Shown here: positions 55,045 to 64,000 of the stretch, one piece after another
Position numbering within the stretch: position 1 is the stretch's first letter
How the letters are laid out: every line of letters starts with the position of its first letter
Assembly: GCA_029204225.1 (NCBI GenBank)
Contig: CM055106.1
Location: forward strand, 50,475,325 to 50,539,324
Direction of reading: 5' to 3'
From: Diphasiastrum complanatum
Taxonomy: Eukaryota > Streptophyta > Lycopodiopsida > Lycopodiales > Lycopodiaceae
Length of the DNA stretch: 64,000 nucleotides
Notes under the pieces: generated by a model
Seen by the model: only the letters and a program-made list of their open reading frames with translations
Databases searched by the model: none
Told to the model about the DNA's origin: nothing
Made by a program: the position numbers and the translations under genes

Positions 55045-56617
55045 TACCATATTAAATGTCTTCAGCTTCTTCAAACTTGCAAAGCTGAGATGCCCAAACC
55101 TTGCGTGCCACAATTCAGCCAACTCCAAGGATTGTGATGTAGAAGCAACAAGACATGTAGAGGGAATTCGTCGCTCATAGGTATCCATAATGAATAAGCC
55201 AGCATGCATTGTTTCCGAAACAATAATCAAGAGAGATCTTTTAGGATCCTTGACAAGATACTTATCTTCTTTGAACTCAACAACTAGTCCTTGCTTCAAC
55301 ATAGTTGAAACCGAAAGAAGATTCTTCTTGATTCCCGGAACATAAAGCACATTCTTAATGTACTTTTCTTAACCATTAGGCAGAATGATGGCTACAATTC
55401 CAATTCCACGAATAGAATAAGATGCATTATCCGCACATTGTATCTTGCTTCCATTTTGCACTTTCACTAATTTAGTGAATGCTTCTTTGCGAGAAGTCAT
55501 ATGACGAGTAGCACCACTATCAATCACCCATTCAATGGGCTAAAAATCAGCAACTTGCAAAAAAGAACCTGAATTCCTCATAGATGTAGAAGTACTAGTA
55601 GAAGCAATATTAGACACAAAAGCATAGTCTTGGTTGAAGAGATCACCACTAGCTTCAACCTCTTGCTCCAAAGTAGCAAGTGAAGCACTAGTATCAATTC
55701 CTTTACTCTCCTCTTCCGCAAGCTTCTTCTGACAATCCTTGATGAAGTGCCCATACCTTTTGCAATAATGGCACTTCCCTTTCTTCTTTTGAGTGTTGAC
55801 ATTTTGACCTCCAACGGGCTTTTGCTCATCCTTGAAAGGAGGCTTCCCCTTTCCTTTTGACTTGCCTTTGCCCTTGCCTGTCATGAAGAAAGCTTGATCT
55901 TGTTGAGTGTCACCCGCAAAGTTTTGCCTCGTTTGCTCCTCTTGAAGAAGCAGCCTAACAAGTTCATCAAAGGAGAGTTGCTGTCCCCTAAGAGAGATAC
56001 TCAAAGATGAAACAAATGGAAGATAAGATGAAGGTAATGAGTTGAGAGTAATGGAAACAAATTGAGCATCCTCAATTATCTCGTCAATATTGAGAAGCTC
56101 CTCACGAAGATCCTTGATCTTCGTCAAGTGATTGGTCACTTGATCCCCTTCTTGCATCTTCAACAAAGAAAGCTGATTTAAGATACACCACTCTTGCTGG
56201 ATTTTTGGCTCTATACATAGTATAAAGTGTATCCCACGCACTTTTAGATGTCTTACAAGACCTAATATGAGGTAAGATAGATCTTTTCACAGCAAGAGCA
56301 ACCATAGAATGTGCTTGTGCATCCCTTCTATCGCACTTCTTTTGTTCTTCCGAAGATGTAGAAGATGATGTTGATGATGACAATCCACGAGGTGTAGGAG
56401 GTGCCAAAGACGGAGGCCTTTCCTCATCACCATTGACCAAATCCCACAACCCTTTCGCTATGAGAAGATTCTTCATCATGTAACTCCACAAGGAGTAGTT
56501 TGTGCCATCCAACCGATCTTCACTAAACAAAGAACCGATAGCTTCCGATTCTTTAGCCATTACCTCCAACAAAATTTCAGCTTGAGTAGATAGGAAAGAG
56601 AGCCTTTCCACAACCAA
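55045..56617 (-). pseudogene. Copia gag-protease, disrupted
   Basis: The first block (56617 on) reads DRLDGTNYSLWSYMMKNLL, GLWDLVNGDEE and SKSAWDTLYTMYRA, the DUF4219/UBN2 gag start. A frameshift near 56200 leads to QVTNHLTKIKDLREEL, LNSLPSSYLPFVSSLS and FDELVRLLLQEEQTRQNF. A basic GKGKGKSKGKGK tract is followed by zinc knuckle CHYCKRYGHFIKDC (about 55760). After a TAG (55540, probably CAG) comes protease WVIDSGATRHMTS. After a second stop (about 55370) come VLYVPGIKKNLLSVSTMLKQ and LWHARFGHLSFASLKKL. Confidence 0.85.
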
Positions 56618-57207
56618 ATCTACTCAAAAATTTGCAGTTGAGTGCCCAAAAGATAATGGATAGATGGTTGTCTTTCTGCACAAAAAAACCAGCTTCTTGA
56701 AAATTAGGTTAGCTTCGATTGAAGCCTACACCGAAACCCAATTAGGAAGCCAAATAGTGTGATCAACACACACTCCAATAGGGCTGTTGAAAGCGCCCTA
56801 CTACTTGCTGAGAATTTGCAAAACTCCAGCCACAAGTTGACCTAACCCTGAATAGGGTTTGCTGAATTTTGGGCGCCCTCCTACACAAATGCAAACCTGA
56901 AAACAAAAACAACAAGATAAGGAGACACAACCAAAAATCAGTAGCAGATTTTTGGGCGCCCTCCTCCAAACAAAACTTGCTGAAAACTGGTTGCATAAAA
57001 ATCAGATTTGAGATACTGATTTTTGGGTGCCAAAAATTGCTCCTCCAAGATCTCTGATGGCCGCTCTCCTTCAACCTGAAAAGAGACAAAAAAGCTGATC
57101 CAAACTCCACTTGAAAAGATCAGCAAGATGCTGAAATTTCACAACAAAAAGCAGAGAAGCTCCTCTTCTGGTAGGGCGCCAACAAACAAGCTTGCTGCAG
57201 ATCCGGT

Positions 57208-57220
57208 AGCTCTGATACCA
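57208..57220 (-). promoter_or_regulatory. Primer-binding site of minus-strand copia
   Basis: agctctgatacca, TGGTATCAGAGCT on the minus strand, directly at the LTR edge. Confidence 0.8.
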
Positions 57221-57668
57221 TGTAAGAAAGCAAGAGTCAAGTCACCAAGATCTAGTTATCAATCAATCTCCACAGAAAACAAGAGAGAAGAGGCTGGGCG
57301 CCCAACTCTAAGAGAGAGAGAGAAAACAACAACAAGAGCAATGGAGAGCAATGCTTAGCCAATCTGTCTAAAATGGAATACACAATGAGCATCTAATTAC
57401 TCTACCTGGATGTGGCCACATGCCACCAAACCCTAAGGTTAACCACTTACTAAATGTAGGGCACCCCCAAAAGTCAAGATAGGGCCCCTAAACAAAATTA
57501 GACCCCTAAGGACCCACGAGTCAGTACATGACCAAAATTGGGTCCAACTGAACTTAAGACAAACTTAAGATGGCCTAAATAACTAAATACCCATGGTTAC
57601 ACAAATCTCGACCTTTTGGGTCAAAGTAACCTATGGATTAACTTTAGCATAGTCATTCATTTCTTACA
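57221..57668 (-). repeat. 5' LTR of the minus-strand copia element
   Basis: On the plus strand it opens TGTAAGAAAG and closes ATTTCTTACA (57661-57668), an inverted terminal match of eight bases or more. About 448 bp. Confidence 0.7.
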
Positions 57669-57865
57669 GATGGCATGTATATTTGTCTGAATGTGGCCAG
57701 CAGGATAAGCCATTATAATTGGCTAGCTCATATGTCTCTCCAAACTACAACATAAGTGCTCACCATATGGAGTACTAAGTAGTAGGTCCCAAATTGTCCG
57801 CGGAAGTCCTGGTAACTCCAAGCATATCACTGTCAAGGGCACGAACATGAAGCTAATCCGTGCTG

Positions 57866-58310
57866 TTAAAGACTTTGTCTATCGTGAAGATGTCTGAGCA
57901 TTAAATCCCCAGGCCGGAGAATATGCCCCCGCTCTGCAAATCTGATAATATCTGGTGAGAGGTCCTGATATGGAGATCCAATACCCTCAGCAAAAGACGA
58001 AGACTCTGGTGGAAAGTAACATGCTGCAATAAAAAGATCTCTATCTTGGCCCACAATGCAAGTCCATATATAGCGGGCCTGCTCGTCATGTCTGATGAAG
58101 TCAAGACTCGAGTGGAGAGACTCTCTGTATAAGCATGCGACCCCTCCTGAACCACGGCCACTGGTAGATCTAGTTTCTCGTCAAAATACTGAGTCCCATC
58201 TATATCCAGGAAAAGAAGGAAGTCCTCGCTCTGGGCTCTCGCGTGTCTCCATGAAGAATAGTATATCTCGGCCAGTAATAAAATCAACTAGGTCCCCTAC
58301 AGTAGAAGAT
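57866..58310 (-). pseudogene. LINE endonuclease (exonuclease-endonuclease-phosphatase fold) fragment
   Basis: The minus strand reads LRIGVWNCVGIHSSS, DFITGRDILFFMETRESPE, LPSFPGYRWDSVF, a stop, then GRGSGGVACLYRESLHSSLD and RDLFIAACYFPPESSS. This is the order of the apurinic-type endonuclease at the start of LINE ORF2 (wN..G, iv.l.ET, gY, GrGsGGva.l, yi.C.ii). It follows an ORF1-like block in the same orientation. Frameshifts and stops present; no RT follows to the left. Confidence 0.55.
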
Positions 58311-58399
58311 GAATGTATGCCAACACAATTCCACACTCCAATCCGAAGGTGGTGTGGATGGGGCCCCGGGGTGCTCCTCCCAACCCCAAGCTCTCCAAA

Positions 58400-58760
58400 T
58401 CCCTAACTATGGGAACCATCACGAGCACTGTCCAAGCAGCGCACTCGTCCATCTCTATAGATATGACTCGTATGCTTGACTCCCTAGCTTCTTGAAAGGC
58501 TTTACGCCTCTCCTCCACCTGAATATAAGTAAGATCATCATCCATAAAAATGGTGGAGCCACGGAGCTTAGCTCTACATTGTAAAGTGTCCCGTCTAGTA
58601 GCCAAGGAGGTGAAACGGATGATCAACGTGGATGTATCTCTAGTAGTCCTCCATGTCATGTCCAAACCGTCTGTCCGATGTCCTAATGCGGTATCCAAGA
58701 AGCGTGTGGCCTCTGCTACAACATCCTGTGTGTCTGGAATCCCTCTGACGGGGGGGGATC
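58400..58760 (-). pseudogene. LINE ORF1-like fragment, copy 1
   Basis: The minus strand reads GIPDTQDVVAEATRFLDTAL, MTWRTTRDTSTLIIRFTS, DTLQCRAKLRG and DDDLTYIQVEERRKAFQEAR. The pattern (f.si.RRd.vL..Ar..........I.ddlt..t...R) recalls the RNA-binding part of L1 ORF1-type proteins, which lies upstream of the endonuclease as here. The identification is by pattern only. Confidence 0.4.
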
Positions 58761-58808
58761 AATGCCGTCAAACAAACAAATTTAATCAACTAGCTAACTA
58801 AGAAGAGT

Positions 58809-59640
58809 GTCATGCCCATGACTGGTCTCGGGTAGCGTGTCCACGCTAGGGACCGGTAGACCAACAACTCGTAAGTTAATTGTGACTATAATTGAGGCCC
58901 TTATGTGTACATGGTCATAATTAATGGTTGTAGGCCTAAACACTTGATGGTGGATTGGTATGGGTCTATCAGTGAGTCATTGGGGAACTGGACGACGTGG
59001 CCCAGATAGGCTGCAGAGGTGTCCAGTGAGGTGTCACAGTGCACTACTAGTGGTGCATGGGGGATGATTCCTGGGAACAGGAAGGAAGCTTAAGGAGGAA
59101 CTTTCCCAGTTTTAAGTTCCGAGGACAGAACTTGAATAAGGGGGGAAGAATGTCATGCCCATGACTGGTCTCAGGTAGCGTGTCCACGCTAGGGACCGGT
59201 AGACCAACAACTCGTAAGTTAATTGTGACTATAAGGGAATTGGGGCCCTTATGTGTACATGGTCATAATTAATGGTTGTAGGCCTAAACACTTGATGGTG
59301 GATTGGTATGGGTCTATCAGTGAGTCATCGGGGAACTGGATGACATGGCCCAGATAGGCTGCAGAGGTGTCCAGTGAGGTGTCACAGTGCACTACTAGTG
59401 GTGCATGGGCCTTGGAGGGTATAAGTATACCTGCTGGGCTCTCACTAGTGTATGCTTGATAGCACGACCGGTGGCAGGATGCTGCTGGTGTGATGCCATA
59501 CTCCTCTTTGTGATTGATCCATAGCTTGGGGGCTAGATCCGTTCGATCTAGGTTTGGTTGGGTTGGTTTGTCCACCATCAGGTTCCCTTGTGTTGCTTGT
59601 GATTGGCATGCTTAGAATAGGATTCTTGGTTTGTGGACCT
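58809..59640 (+). mobile_element. Collapsed gypsy remnant: LTR fragment, 3' internal end, 3' LTR
   Basis: TGTCATGCCCATGACTGGTC opens two LTR copies, at 58809 and at 59153. The first stops matching at about 59069 (after gtggtgcatggg). Between them lie 84 bp that read SWEQEGSLRRNFPSFKFRGQ and then a purine tract aaggggggaagaa, the end of a gypsy polyprotein followed by its polypurine tract. The 3' LTR has a TATA-like tataagtatacc (about 59420); its end near 59.64 kb is uncertain. All of gag-pol has been lost. Confidence 0.7.
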
Positions 59641-59779
59641 TACAAAGAGATTGATGGCCAGGTATATATGGTACGAAGACCATTTACAAGTTCAACTGGG
59701 CATCTCTTCATTTCTCTAACTCCGATTCCCTCTCAAAGTTCGAACTCTCATTATTTACAATAGGTTTACGATTTACAAA

Positions 59780-60190
59780 TCAGATAATACCATCACGATA
59801 AATAAGCCGTTTACCAGTTGTTGTAGCATCTTGTCTTGCTTTTTTTCGTTCTTGCACCTGGATGAAAGTGAGATCTTCGTCCAAGTAGTTTTGGTGTTGG
59901 GATCTCTGCTCTAACACTTTACGACGATGAGATGCTGAAGTGAAGCGTATAACAAGGGTATTTGGATCTTTCTTAGGTCGCCAAGCAGTTTCCATACCTT
60001 TGGAGTGGTGCTAAAGGTTATCCTCCAAGAAAATATTTGCCTCTCCAATAGCGTTTTGGGAATTTGGAATACCTTGAACGCAAAATACTAAGAGCTTTCT
60101 GTTCTCGCAGATGGCCTTGAGTGAAAGTGGCTGAGAATCGAGATAAATGAAGATGACGGAAGAATAGTAGGAAATGAACCTTTGAGTACA
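59780..60190 (-). pseudogene. LINE ORF1-like fragment, copy 2
   Basis: Minus strand: GIPNSQNAIGEANIFLEDNL, a stop, METAWRPKKDPNTLVIRFTS, HRRKVLEQRSQHQNYLDEDL and TFIQVQERKKARQDA. It is clearly homologous to the fragment at 58.4-58.8 kb (same order of GIP..Q, WR..KD..TL.IRFTS and DLT.IQV.ERKKA) but distinct in sequence, so it comes from a second insertion or an old duplication. Confidence 0.45.
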
Positions 60191-60681
60191 TCTGCCCATG
60201 ATCGGATAGCCGTGTGATGCTGTTCCACTTGTGCTTCGAGCTGCTGGATCTTAGTTGAGGTAAGTTATGGACTCGGCTCATTACATTCGTCATGTCCATT
60301 TACATTTACTTTACTTTATGCATAAGCAGGCTTTGGGCCCTTTTTTATTCATTATTTGACATTTAGACTATATGGTTGGCCTTGGGCCCTATTATTGACA
60401 ATATTATTGGCCTTGGGCCCTATGATTCACTATATTGGTTATTTGGTCATATTACTGAGAGTGGGGGCCTTCTTGGAGGGCGCACTATTTTCCCTCTCAG
60501 TTTGTCCCTAGCCACTGGAAGCTTCCTTTTAGGGCTTCCTCTTGGCTGTAAGTAGGGATTCTGTGTCATTTGTTACTTGGCTTATGATATGATCTCCTTC
60601 TTTAGTCTCTTTAAGCTTTCTCTCTCCTGCTTTCTAGGGTTTATGTGATGCTTTCATAGACTAAATCTAGATCAGCCGTTG

Positions 60682-60696
60682 GTATCAGAGTACTTT
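60682..60696 (+). promoter_or_regulatory. Primer-binding site
   Basis: ttggtatcagagtac matches the initiator-Met-tRNA complement at TGGTATCAGAG. It marks the inner edge of the 5' LTR. Confidence 0.7.
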
Positions 60697-60699
60697 CCT

Positions 60700-61644
60700 G
60701 AGCATCTCCATTGAGCAGATTTTTCTCTCACAGGAGGGCGCCCATCTTCAGCTTGGATCTTCACCATTTCTCAGCCGGATCTTCAGCATTTCTCCACACT
60801 TGTCTTGCAGATTTTCACGACGGATCAGAGGACAAGCGCCCACTTGCTGCCCATTTCTAGCGCCCTCTTGCTGGCTGCCTACTGCTGCATTTTCAGCCTT
60901 TTTCCTCCCCTATTTTGGGCGCCCTACTGCCTCCTATTTGCTGCCCTATTGGGCGCCCTCATGCTTGCTGACCAGCGCCCTACTACTCCTTCCTTTGCTG
61001 AAAATTTCCGCTTTTTGCTGCCCCTATTCGCCACCTTCCATCAGCCACTCCTAGCGCCCTACCAACCCATCTTTTTGATCCAATTTTTTTTTGCCGTTTA
61101 CTACCTCTCTTGGACGCCCACACTCCACCATAGCTAGCGCCCTACATCCGCCTCAATTATACAAACACGCCTAGATGCTTAGAAAGCCACTCCCACCCAA
61201 CTTCATCGCGCATCGGGATTGCTCCCCGTCTTTATCGCAAACTTTTTTTTTACCCTTGAAGGGTGATCTCTGATTTTTCAGCCTTGTTTCCTCGCTGCCC
61301 ATACCTCCTTTTTGTTATCACTTCCTTTCCTTGGCTGCTCCCTTTCCAGTCCCATAGTCCATTATTGTTTCCCATACTTTTACCCACCGTTTACTCCATG
61401 TTGTCGGGCCCTTAGCATCTTTTTTGGAGGTTGCCCGGTACCTCGACATATCGCCGCTATTTTTCAGCTCACTTCCGGTTGCGGTTACGAGGTATTTCTT
61501 ACTTAGTTGTCCTTTCCGTTCATCTTACATCGCGAGTTCTATTGTGTCTTTTCATTGGCGTGCCTGTTGTGACGACTTATGTCCTCTCCTTCAGTTCGTC
61601 CAATTGTTTAGCACATTTCTTTTCTCGCTTACTTTTTCTTCCTC
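60700..61644 (+). other. Untranslated leader of the gypsy element, gcgccc-rich
   Basis: Pyrimidine-rich leader with about ten gcgccct motifs (60735-61140) and no sustained open frame. This length is normal for the family's 5' untranslated region. Confidence 0.55.
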
Positions 61645-63150
61645 ATGGCTAGCTCACCCACTACACCTGCGAGTCATTCCGGACCTTTAGATGAACAGTT
61701 TGCTGATATGCGTGACTTTCTTACTCTCCTCAGTAGTCGTTTCGACCAAATGATGACCGGTTTTACCACTCTACAGACCGGCTTTGCCACTATGCAGTCA
61801 CAGATTGATTCCTTACAGCCACATGGACCTGGCAAAGCCCCTGTTCATTCATCATTTGGGTCTCCATTTGGACTTCCATCCTCGTCTACTTCCTTTGGCG
61901 GTGGGCCTCATTTTCCACCTAACCCACCACCCGGTTTTCCACGTCCTACAGCTCCTGAGTCACATTTTCCACGAAATCTAGCTCCTGAGCCACATTTTGC
62001 TCGAGATTTTCGTGATCGGGTACAGCTTGCCACCTATTCTGGTTCCTCTGACGGGAACTTGTTAGAGAATTGGTTTGCAAAGCTTGATACTTATTTTCAG
62101 ATTTACCCTAAGGCTGATCCTCAGAAGATCCAGTTAGCCGCCTTACATTTAGATGGACGTGCTGCCACTTGGTGGCGGGTCTACCGACTTGACCCTGATC
62201 GGGACGGTCTCCAGTTATGGCCTACCTTTCGTCGTGATCTTCGTCATGCTATGATTGACCCTCAGTGGCTGAGCCGCCAGCGTGATATATTCCGTAGTCT
62301 TACACAGACTGGTGATCTTTCTTCCTATACAGATCAGTTTATGGACCTTTCCTACCTCTTCAGCCCACCGAGCTTATTTCTCGCTACATTGCTGGACTTC
62401 GTGGTGCTCTACGATACGATGTCTCTTCTTTCCGTCCACCCACACTTGTTGAGGCCATGTCCCTTGCTAGTACTTTACAGCATAAGTACCCTGATCCTGC
62501 TCCCTTTCGCTTTTCCCGCCCCCGTCCATCTCTTTCACCTCTACCATCTCCGGCCCCATCTGCCCCATCCACTGTCGTCCCGACCTCTTCTCTTACTTCT
62601 CCCGCTCCTCGCCCTCCCCCTCCTCGTCCTGCTTTTGTCCGACGTTACACGTCTGCAGAGTTCGCTGACATTTAGCAGAAGCGTCTTTGCTTTCGTTGTA
62701 AGAGTCCTGACCACATTGCCCGTGATTGCCGCCAGCCCCTGCCTACTTCTACTGCTGTTTTCTACCATGAGGGCACTACCCCAGATGAGTCCGATATCTA
62801 CATTCATATATCTGATGAGCCTGATCTATCTCCTGAGCCTTCTACTGATTTACTTCCTGCTACTTGCCATGCTCAGCTTGCTTATGCTACCTGGACAGGG
62901 TGTCCCGGTCCTCGCTCCATTCGGCTACGTGTGCGCATTACTGGTCGTGAGTATATTGCTTTAGTTGATACCGGCAGCACTCATTCCTTTATCAGCAGTT
63001 ATGTTCTCAGCCGGATACGCGCTTCACCTATTCCTGCTCCACAGCCTCTCACAGTCGAGGTTGCCAGTTCTCACTCATTTCCTAGTTCTCAGATGTTTCA
63101 GGGATTATCCTACTGCATTGGTGATTTTTCTGGACAGGCAGATCTTATAT
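61645..63150 (+). pseudogene. Gypsy gag and protease, two frameshifts
   Basis: Gag starts MASSPTTPASHSGPLDEQFA (61645). A coil, a Pro/Phe-rich linker with repeated FP.n.aPe.hF phrases, then the gag domain: RVQLATYSGSSDGNLLENWF, GRAATWWRVYRLD, FRRDLRHAMI. Near 62358 a one-base shift moves to PTELISRYIAGLRGALRYDV and LASTLQHKYPDP. A proline-rich stretch, TAG at 62673-62675, and zinc knuckle CFRCKSPDHIARDC (about 62689) follow. Protease has IALVDTGSTHSFIS (DTGS at 62967). A second one-base shift near 63145 separates protease from the next frame. Confidence 0.85.
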
Positions 63151-64000
63151 CATTCCTCTGGAGCGCTATGACCTTATCCTTGGTGCTGATTGGTTTGCTT
63201 CATTGGGAGCGGTTACTTTGGACCTGGCTCAGCAGACATTGACATTTGTTCATGATGCAGTGACCCACTCACTTGCTGGTATTGATTCTCAGGCAGATTT
63301 CCAGCTGATCAGCGGGAAGCAGTTTATCCGCAGCCTACCTAAGGCTCATTGTGCAGCTTTATTATGTGTTCAGCGTGCTGCAGCAGTTTCTCCAGTGACT
63401 ACCTCTCCTCCAGCAGCTGTTCCTCAGGTGATCTCTGACTTATTACATCAGTATGCATTTGTCTTTTCAGAACCTACGACGCTACCACCATTACGTGATG
63501 TGAACCACCATATTGATTTGCGTCCTGGTTTTGCTCCTCCCTCCCGGCCTCCTTACCGTATGTCTAAGTCTGAGCGTGATGAGGTTGAGCTTCAGATTAC
63601 TGCTTTACTAGATCAGGGCCTTATTGTTCCTAGTCACAGTCCTTTTGGTGCCCCTGTTCTCCTTGTCAGTAAGAAAGATGGTTCCAAACGCCTCTGCATT
63701 GATTATCGTGCCCTCAATAAGTTGACCATCCGTAACCAGTATCCTATTCCTCACATGGATGATCTCTTTGACCAGTTAGGCACCTCTCATCTTTTCTCTA
63801 AGATAGACTTACGTTCCAGCTATCACCAGATTAGGATGCATCCTTCGGACGAACACAAGACTGCGTTTCGTACCCATCTTGGTTTGTATGAGTTTTGTGT
63901 TCTTCCTTTTGGTGTTACTAATGGTCCACCTACGTTCCAGAATGTGATGAATAACATCATGCGTCCTCTCCTTGGTCGTTGTGTTTTAGTTTATTTTGAT
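63146..64000 (+). CDS. Gypsy protease end and reverse transcriptase, open to window edge
   Basis: An open frame of about 285 codons runs to the window end. It begins [20 protein letters not shown] (the conserved vLGmDWL of gypsy protease), then [39 protein letters not shown], and RT motifs [64 protein letters not shown] and [20 protein letters not shown]. The catalytic YxDD is cut by the window edge after FD. NGPPTFQ replaces the usual NAPxTFQ. Confidence 0.9.

Larger units (their letters stand above)
54993..57668 (-). mobile_element. Truncated Ty1-copia element (5' LTR, gag, protease), minus strand
   Basis: Read leftward: LTR 57668-57221, primer-binding site 57220-57208, leader, gag (56617-55540), protease (about 55540-55350), GAG-pre-integrase, then truncation at the GA microsatellite. 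Integrase, RT, RNase H and 3' LTR are absent. Confidence 0.8.
60293..64000 (+). mobile_element. Ty3-gypsy element, comparatively well preserved, runs off the window
   Basis: LTR about 60293-60675 with three ttggccttgggccctat-type repeats, primer-binding site near 60683, long leader, gag from 61645, zinc knuckle, protease and RT to position 64000. Coding regions show only two frameshifts and one stop, so it is younger than the other elements here. RNase H, integrase and the 3' LTR lie outside. Confidence 0.85.

Noticed and set aside
54906-55350. Secreted or membrane protein suggested by a Ser-Leu-rich C-terminus
   Set aside because: The Ser-Leu run is the GA microsatellite read on the minus strand after the copia coding breaks off.

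Overview
This window looks like nuclear DNA from a plant with a large, repeat-rich genome. A gymnosperm is my best guess, but that is an inference. The support is: spliceosomal introns with consensus GT..AG borders, plant Ty1-copia and Ty3-gypsy polyproteins on both strands, initiator-Met-tRNA primer-binding sites (TGGTATCAGAGC type), LINE and hAT coding remains, and a host-like gene with one intron of about 9.8 kb filled with transposon debris. There is no rRNA cluster, no CRISPR array and no bacterial-style operon.

Layout. 1-2868 (+): 3' part of a hAT-superfamily transposase gene with four visible exons and an unusually long C-terminal tail carrying AT-hooks; a small antisense coiled-coil ORF (3363-3707) and an 84/85-bp minisatellite follow. 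4.4-9 kb: palindromes, LTR-like pieces and a decayed minus-strand gypsy element (6880-8870). 9.6-10.1 kb: copia RNase H relic. 11810-12283 (-): a small intact ORF with two LSD1-type zinc ribbons like those at the N-terminus of FORGETTER1/strawberry-notch proteins, one of two plausible host genes. 13.2-14.5 kb (+): 3' end of a retroelement with a zinc-knuckle/endonuclease-like C-terminus. 14.9-16.7 kb (+): decayed copia. 16.7-21.9 kb: AT-rich, no recognised genes. 21.9-24.3 kb (-): decayed LINE reverse transcriptase. 25.9-33.8 kb (+): a long decayed gypsy element with a 477-bp tandem duplication in gag, a 1.9-kb nested insertion with 699-bp repeats between protease and RT, an extra ORF after integrase, and a 3' LTR. 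35543-41505 (+): a full-length copia element with a 5-bp target duplication, a deleted 3' LTR and many stop codons. 41879-52895 (+): exons of a MinC-like gene; the 9.8-kb intron holds gypsy and copia fragments, a tRNA-like sequence and LTRs. 54.9-57.7 kb (-): copia gag/protease with its 5' LTR. 57.9-60.1 kb: LINE ORF1-like and endonuclease fragments around a collapsed gypsy LTR pair. 60.3-64.0 kb (+): the best preserved gypsy element, running off the window inside RT.

Most coding content is transposon-derived and broken. The parts of most biological interest are the MinC-like gene (with a possible third exon encoding a membrane segment), the LSD1-zinc-ribbon gene, the AT-hook tail of the hAT protein and the extra ORF of the gypsy element. 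Nothing here can be proved to be a new system from sequence alone.
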